Part shown: positions 61,016 to 64,000 of the stretch, in pieces
Layout: each line of letters opens with the position of its first letter
How positions within the stretch are numbered: position 1 is the first letter of the stretch
NCBI RefSeq assembly: GCF_004345615.1
Contig: NZ_SLWK01000011.1
Location: 1-64,000 of the forward strand
Reading direction: 5' to 3'
Source: Natronoflexus pectinivorans
GTDB taxonomy: Bacteria > Bacteroidota > Bacteroidia > Bacteroidales > Marinilabiliaceae
DNA: 64,000 nt
Program-made: the position numbers and the translations under genes
The notes under the pieces: generated by a model
What the model saw: only the letters and a program-made list of their open reading frames with translations
What the model was told of the DNA's origin: nothing
The model's database searches: none

Positions 61016-61420
61016 TCAGAACATCTTTTCGAGTCGTTCCTTTAGCTTTTCAGGAATTCGCCCCGGTCTGCGGGTTGTTGCATCCAAAAATGCATGCGTT
61101 GTTGACCCTTCGGCAACAAGCTCTCCCAGGCTGTTATGAATGATGTACTTAAAAGTGGTTCTTACCAGTGGCATCTCTTCCAGACTGGTGGTAATGGTAA
61201 GCATTTCCTCGTATCTGGCCGGATGTTTATACTTAACCTGAAGCTCTGATAGTGGTAACATAATGCCCTCTTCTTCCATTTTGCTATATGGAAGTCCAAT
61301 TTCCCGAAAAAGTTCAGATCTGCCAATTTCAAACCATGATGGATAAACTGCGTTATTAACAATACCCATTTGGTCGGTTTCTCCGTAACGTACTCTGATC
61401 TCGGTTTTATTGATAAGCAT
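61016..61420 (-). CDS. Acyl-CoA thioesterase (YbgC/4HBT hot-dog)
   Basis: A 134-residue hot-dog fold protein. VRYGETDQMGIVNNAVYPSWFEIGR near residues 9-33 carries the catalytic aspartate of the 4-hydroxybenzoyl-CoA thioesterase family, and ATRRPGRIPEKLKERL is the C-terminal helix. Hydrolyses short or medium acyl-CoA. It is 16 bases after the SDR gene, so the two are likely one unit. Confidence 0.88.
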   Translation of the reverse strand: MLINKTEIRVRYGETDQMGIVNNAVYPSWFEIGRSELFREIGLPYSKMEEEGIMLPLSELQVKYKHPARYEEMLTITTSLEEMPLVRTTFKYIIHNSLGELVAEGSTTHAFLDATTRRPGRIPEKLKERLEKMF

Positions 61421-61436
61421 AATTGAAATTTCAGTT

Positions 61437-62255
61437 TTAATTATTGAGGGTAAAGGGAGAATCCGGTTCTTTGGCTAAATGGTTATAGGCCAGTTTATCA
61501 ACCAGAGATGGCCATATTTTTCTCAGAAATACTGAGAATTTTCCTTCCAAAAATGTCAATACCAGTGTGCGTTTTCGTTTCTCTATGGCATTTCCAATGT
61601 GTTTGGCAACCTCTTCAGCGCTCATCATTTTTTCTTCCGCCCGCGGCGTCTCTCCTTGTTGCGTACCACTACCAGTAAGTGCTGATTTTCGTACGTTAGA
61701 TGCGGTAAATCCCGGAGCTGCGATCAATACATGAAGACCATTTTTTAAGTTTTCTGTTCGTATGGTTTCCAAAAAACCATGCATGGCAAACTTTGATGCA
61801 GAATAGCCGGATCTGCCAGGTAAGCCTATGAATCCCGCGATGGAAGAAACTCCCACTACCGAACCTTTTTGCGCAACCAAATATGGTAAGGCAAACTTGG
61901 TGCAATAAACGGTTCCCCAAAAATTAACATCCATCAGCTTCTTCAATACAGACAGTTCTGTGTCTTTAAATAGGGCTCTCATGGATATTCCTGCATTGTT
62001 GACAAGAATATCTATTTTTCCATAGCTCTTAATGGTTTGGTCAATCAGATTTTTACACTCTTGCTCGATACCAACATCGGTTTGGGTGACCAAAACCCTG
62101 TGAGCTTTTGATTCCAGTTCTTCCTTAAGAATGTTGAGTTGATCAATGGAACGTGCTGCTAATGATAAATAAGCTCCTCTTGCGGCAAATTCCTTGGCAC
62201 AAGCCAGGCCTATACCTGAAGAAGCGCCAGTAATTATTACAACCTTACCCTGCAT
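61437..62255 (-). CDS. Short-chain dehydrogenase/reductase
   Basis: A 272-residue SDR. TGASSGIG (residues 9-16) binds NAD(P), NNAGI near 88 and YSASKFAMHGF near 155 give the active-site Tyr and Lys. A C-terminal extension (VDKLAYNHLAKEPDSPF) is hydrophobic and may touch the membrane. Substrate unknown; the pairing with a thioesterase hints at acyl-chain or lipid metabolism. Confidence 0.88.
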   Translation of the reverse strand: MQGKVVIITGASSGIGLACAKEFAARGAYLSLAARSIDQLNILKEELESKAHRVLVTQTDVGIEQECKNLIDQTIKSYGKIDILVNNAGISMRALFKDTELSVLKKLMDVNFWGTVYCTKFALPYLVAQKGSVVGVSSIAGFIGLPGRSGYSASKFAMHGFLETIRTENLKNGLHVLIAAPGFTASNVRKSALTGSGTQQGETPRAEEKMMSAEEVAKHIGNAIEKRKRTLVLTFLEGKFSVFLRKIWPSLVDKLAYNHLAKEPDSPFTLNN

Positions 62256-62853
62256 GTTTTGCTATTGTCTAATGGTTTTTTTAAAACGGACATCCAGAAT
62301 TCTTAGCGGCTGTTCAAGTTTATATCAATCTGTTTTAAAGATTTTAAGATATAAGAAATCTAAAACATTGCTATGATATGGATCACAATTAACCTGTTCT
62401 CATTCTCATGATACTCAATCTCGAAGGATTCAGAGTTAAAATTCAAGCACAAATTTAACTAATAAAACTCAGAGACGGTTTATATTATCAAACATCTTTT
62501 GTTGACGTTTTTTGTGTGGACGAAGAAAATAGACTGATGTTCTTTTATGGTGTCTATTTATTCCCATAATCTGACAATTGTTAAGTGGCTGGGTCGAATA
62601 TGGTATATAAAAACTCTCACAGCGTAAGAGCTTGTTATTTTGAGCGAAGCGAGAAATCTATTACATAATTATCATTGTAAAAAATCTTAGCCGGACATCA
62701 CTCACATAAAAACCATTTGATCTACACATTTAACTTCCCTCCCCGATGCAACCCTAAACTTTGAACCTTAAACCCTCTTACCTTTCAACCCTTCAACCCT
62801 ATTCCTACCAACCATTTAAATGTTGTTAAAAAACTTACTTTTTTAGTATAAGT
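62256..62853. repeat. Intergenic region with MITE-like copy 3 and tandem block
   Basis: 62622-62705 is a reverse copy of the MITE-like element (GAGCGAAGCGAGAAATC, TCTTAGCCGGACATCACT). 62745-62805 is a partial composite-repeat block (CAACCCTAAACTTTGAACC and CTTTCAACCCTTCAACCC). The stretch 62256-62621 has no gene or known repeat that I can see. Confidence 0.65.
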
Positions 62854-62884
62854 TTTGATAAGATTCAAATTCTCTGTTACTTTG
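62854..62884 (+). promoter_or_regulatory. Promoter of the FKBP gene
   Basis: TTTG (62854-62857), 19 bases, TTACTTTG (62877-62884), one mismatch to TAnnTTTG. The start codon is 106 bases downstream, so the leader is about 100 bases. Confidence 0.6.
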
Positions 62885-62989
62885 TAATGGATTCGTATTG
62901 TGAACTGATGAACAACAATGTGAATTCATTTGTTATGAATGATCATCGTATTCACGATGTCATCTTTTTAAATTTAAAAATTGAGAATA

Positions 62990-63508
62990 ATGGAAGTTGG
63001 AAGAAACAAATTTGTATCACTTACCTATCAGCTTAGATTGAATGGAGCCGATGGTGAGTTGGTCGAAGAAACCAATAAAGAGAATCCGCTGGAATTCGTG
63101 TTCGGAGCAGGACGCATGATTGAGATGTTTGAGACGAAGCTGGACGGATTGAAAGCAGGCGATGATTTTAATTTTGAACTTAAAAGTTCAGAGGCCTATG
63201 GCGATGTTAACCAGGATGCAATTGTTGAGTTGCCAAAAAATATTTTTGAAGTAAACGGATCAATTGATGACGAAATGTTGACTGTTGGGAACTCCGTTCC
63301 CATGCAGGATGCCAATGGAAATCGCATGAACGGTATGGTTTTAGAGGTTACCGACGAAACTGTAAAAATGGACTTTAACCATCCATTAGCCGGAGACGAT
63401 CTTCATTTTTCCGGAGCAATTATTGGTGTGCGTGAAGCCACTGAAGAGGAGATCATGGCCGCTGCTGGTTGTGATACCGGTCAGTGTGGTTCAGGTTGTA
63501 GTTGCTAG
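62990..63508 (+). CDS. FKBP-type peptidyl-prolyl isomerase (SlyD-like)
   Basis: A 172-residue protein. The FKBP domain is split by an insert-in-flap (about residues 75-125), as in SlyD: NPLEFVFGAGRMIEMFE and MVLEVTDETVKMDFNHPLAG. The C-terminus is CDTGQCGSGCSC, four cysteines in a short run, shorter than the histidine-rich tail of E. coli SlyD but possibly metal-binding. It acts as prolyl isomerase and chaperone. ATG 62990 is preferred to the in-frame TTG at 62981. Confidence 0.9.
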   Translation: MEVGRNKFVSLTYQLRLNGADGELVEETNKENPLEFVFGAGRMIEMFETKLDGLKAGDDFNFELKSSEAYGDVNQDAIVELPKNIFEVNGSIDDEMLTVGNSVPMQDANGNRMNGMVLEVTDETVKMDFNHPLAGDDLHFSGAIIGVREATEEEIMAAAGCDTGQCGSGCSC

Positions 63509-63558
63509 TTTTAAGATTCTTTTCGCCGGTTTATGCGGCAAATATAATATTTGAGTCA

Positions 63559-63598
63559 ATACCATTCTGAAATTCTTCAGAATGGTATTTTCTTTTTA
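63559..63598 (+). terminator. Strong intrinsic terminator after the FKBP gene
   Basis: AATACCATTCTGAA (63559-63572) pairs with TTCAGAATGGTATT (63577-63590), a perfect 14-base stem with 4-base loop, followed by TTCTTTTT. Confidence 0.9.
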
Positions 63599-63655
63599 TA
63601 CAACATCATCAAATGCAATTAATTCATTTATACAGGGAGAATTCACCCTTCACTT

Positions 63656-63687
63656 TTTGTATGAATCAATTTCTAGCAGTATTTTTG
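63656..63687 (+). promoter_or_regulatory. Promoter of aroC
   Basis: TTTG (63656-63659), 20 bases, TATTTTTG (63680-63687). The start codon is 28 bases downstream. Confidence 0.75.
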
Positions 63688-63714
63688 AGGATTAAAGAAA
63701 AATCTATTTGAATA

Positions 63715-64000
63715 ATGGCAGGAAATACATTTGGAACACTTTATAAACTGACATCCTTTGGGGAGTCGCACGGTAGAGGAGTTGGAGGAATTATAGAGGG
63801 AGTTGCGCCCGGTCTGGAGTTGGATGCAGATTTTATTCAACAGGAACTGGATCGTCGCCGTCCAGGGCAATCTGCAATAACTACACCTCGCGATGAAAGC
63901 GACCGGGTGGAGTTTATTTCTGGTGTAATGGATGGCAAAGCTACAGGTACACCATTGGCTTTTGTGATTTGGAATAAGGATCAAAAGTCTGGCGATTACG
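63715..64000 (+). CDS. aroC: Chorismate synthase, 5' part
   Basis: The open frame runs off the window end, so only the first 95 residues are seen. [20 protein letters not shown] is the first FMN/EPSP-binding block of chorismate synthase, followed by [16 protein letters not shown]. The enzyme converts 5-enolpyruvylshikimate-3-phosphate to chorismate. Its own TTTG-N20-TATTTTTG promoter lies after the FKBP terminator. Confidence 0.95.
   Translation, partial: MAGNTFGTLYKLTSFGESHGRGVGGIIEGVAPGLELDADFIQQELDRRRPGQSAITTPRDESDRVEFISGVMDGKATGTPLAFVIWNKDQKSGDY

Noticed and set aside
1-64000. tRNA or rRNA genes
   Set aside because: No convincing T-loop/acceptor pattern or rRNA sequence was found by reading; a tRNAscan run would be needed to exclude a missed tRNA.

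Overview
The window looks like chromosome from a Bacteroidota bacterium, most likely the Bacteroidales/Marinilabiliales side. The basis is gene content: a TPR/outer-membrane barrel pair, ftsE with no ftsX beside it, a DUF4956/VTC/CotH set and a Na+-pumping methylmalonyl-CoA decarboxylase. Several genes also have the Bacteroidota promoter pattern TTTG-N19/20-TAnnTTTG, clearest at hup, asnA and aroC. I saw no rRNA, tRNA, CRISPR array, transposase or phage gene, so the species-level placement is inference.

Positions 0.2-30.4 kb form a surface-polysaccharide locus. Apart from the first glycosyltransferase and a MazEF module it runs on the minus strand. It starts with an ABC exporter (Wzm at 28.5-29.4 kb, Wzt at 23.7-25.0 kb). 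Then come a nitroreductase-family protein, a pyruvyltransferase, four GT4, six GT2 and one GT61 glycosyltransferases, a GT39-like membrane protein, a CotH/VTC/DUF4956 trio and a Wzy-like polymerase/ligase. A truncated GT4 remnant lies at the distal end. The likely product is an exported, pyruvylated heteropolysaccharide.

The locus is full of selfish or addiction modules. It holds MazEF (5.0-5.6 kb), an MqsR-like toxin with a Panacea-domain antitoxin (26.0-27.3 kb), HEPN/MNT (27.5-28.2 kb), DUF433/DUF5615 (29.8-30.4 kb) and a GxxExxY nuclease-fold gene (25.2-25.6 kb). Each module or cluster is bracketed by copies of its own non-coding repeat family. One such island separates wzm from wzt.

Positions 31-64 kb are mostly housekeeping. 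They carry a TPR protein and outer-membrane barrel, mltG, a SPOR lipoprotein, a flavodiiron protein, ftsE, methylmalonyl-CoA epimerase plus the decarboxylase subunits, an FNR/BFD pair, an SBF-like transporter, lolA, ftsK, ornithine carbamoyltransferase, asnA, hup, a TrmH-type methyltransferase, an orphan LytTR regulator, lysE, a thioesterase, an SDR enzyme, an FKBP and the start of aroC. Gaps between transcription units are packed with at least eight short repeat families. One is a composite element with conserved linkers and variable tandem blocks, often placed just behind a stop codon. Another is a MITE-like palindrome.
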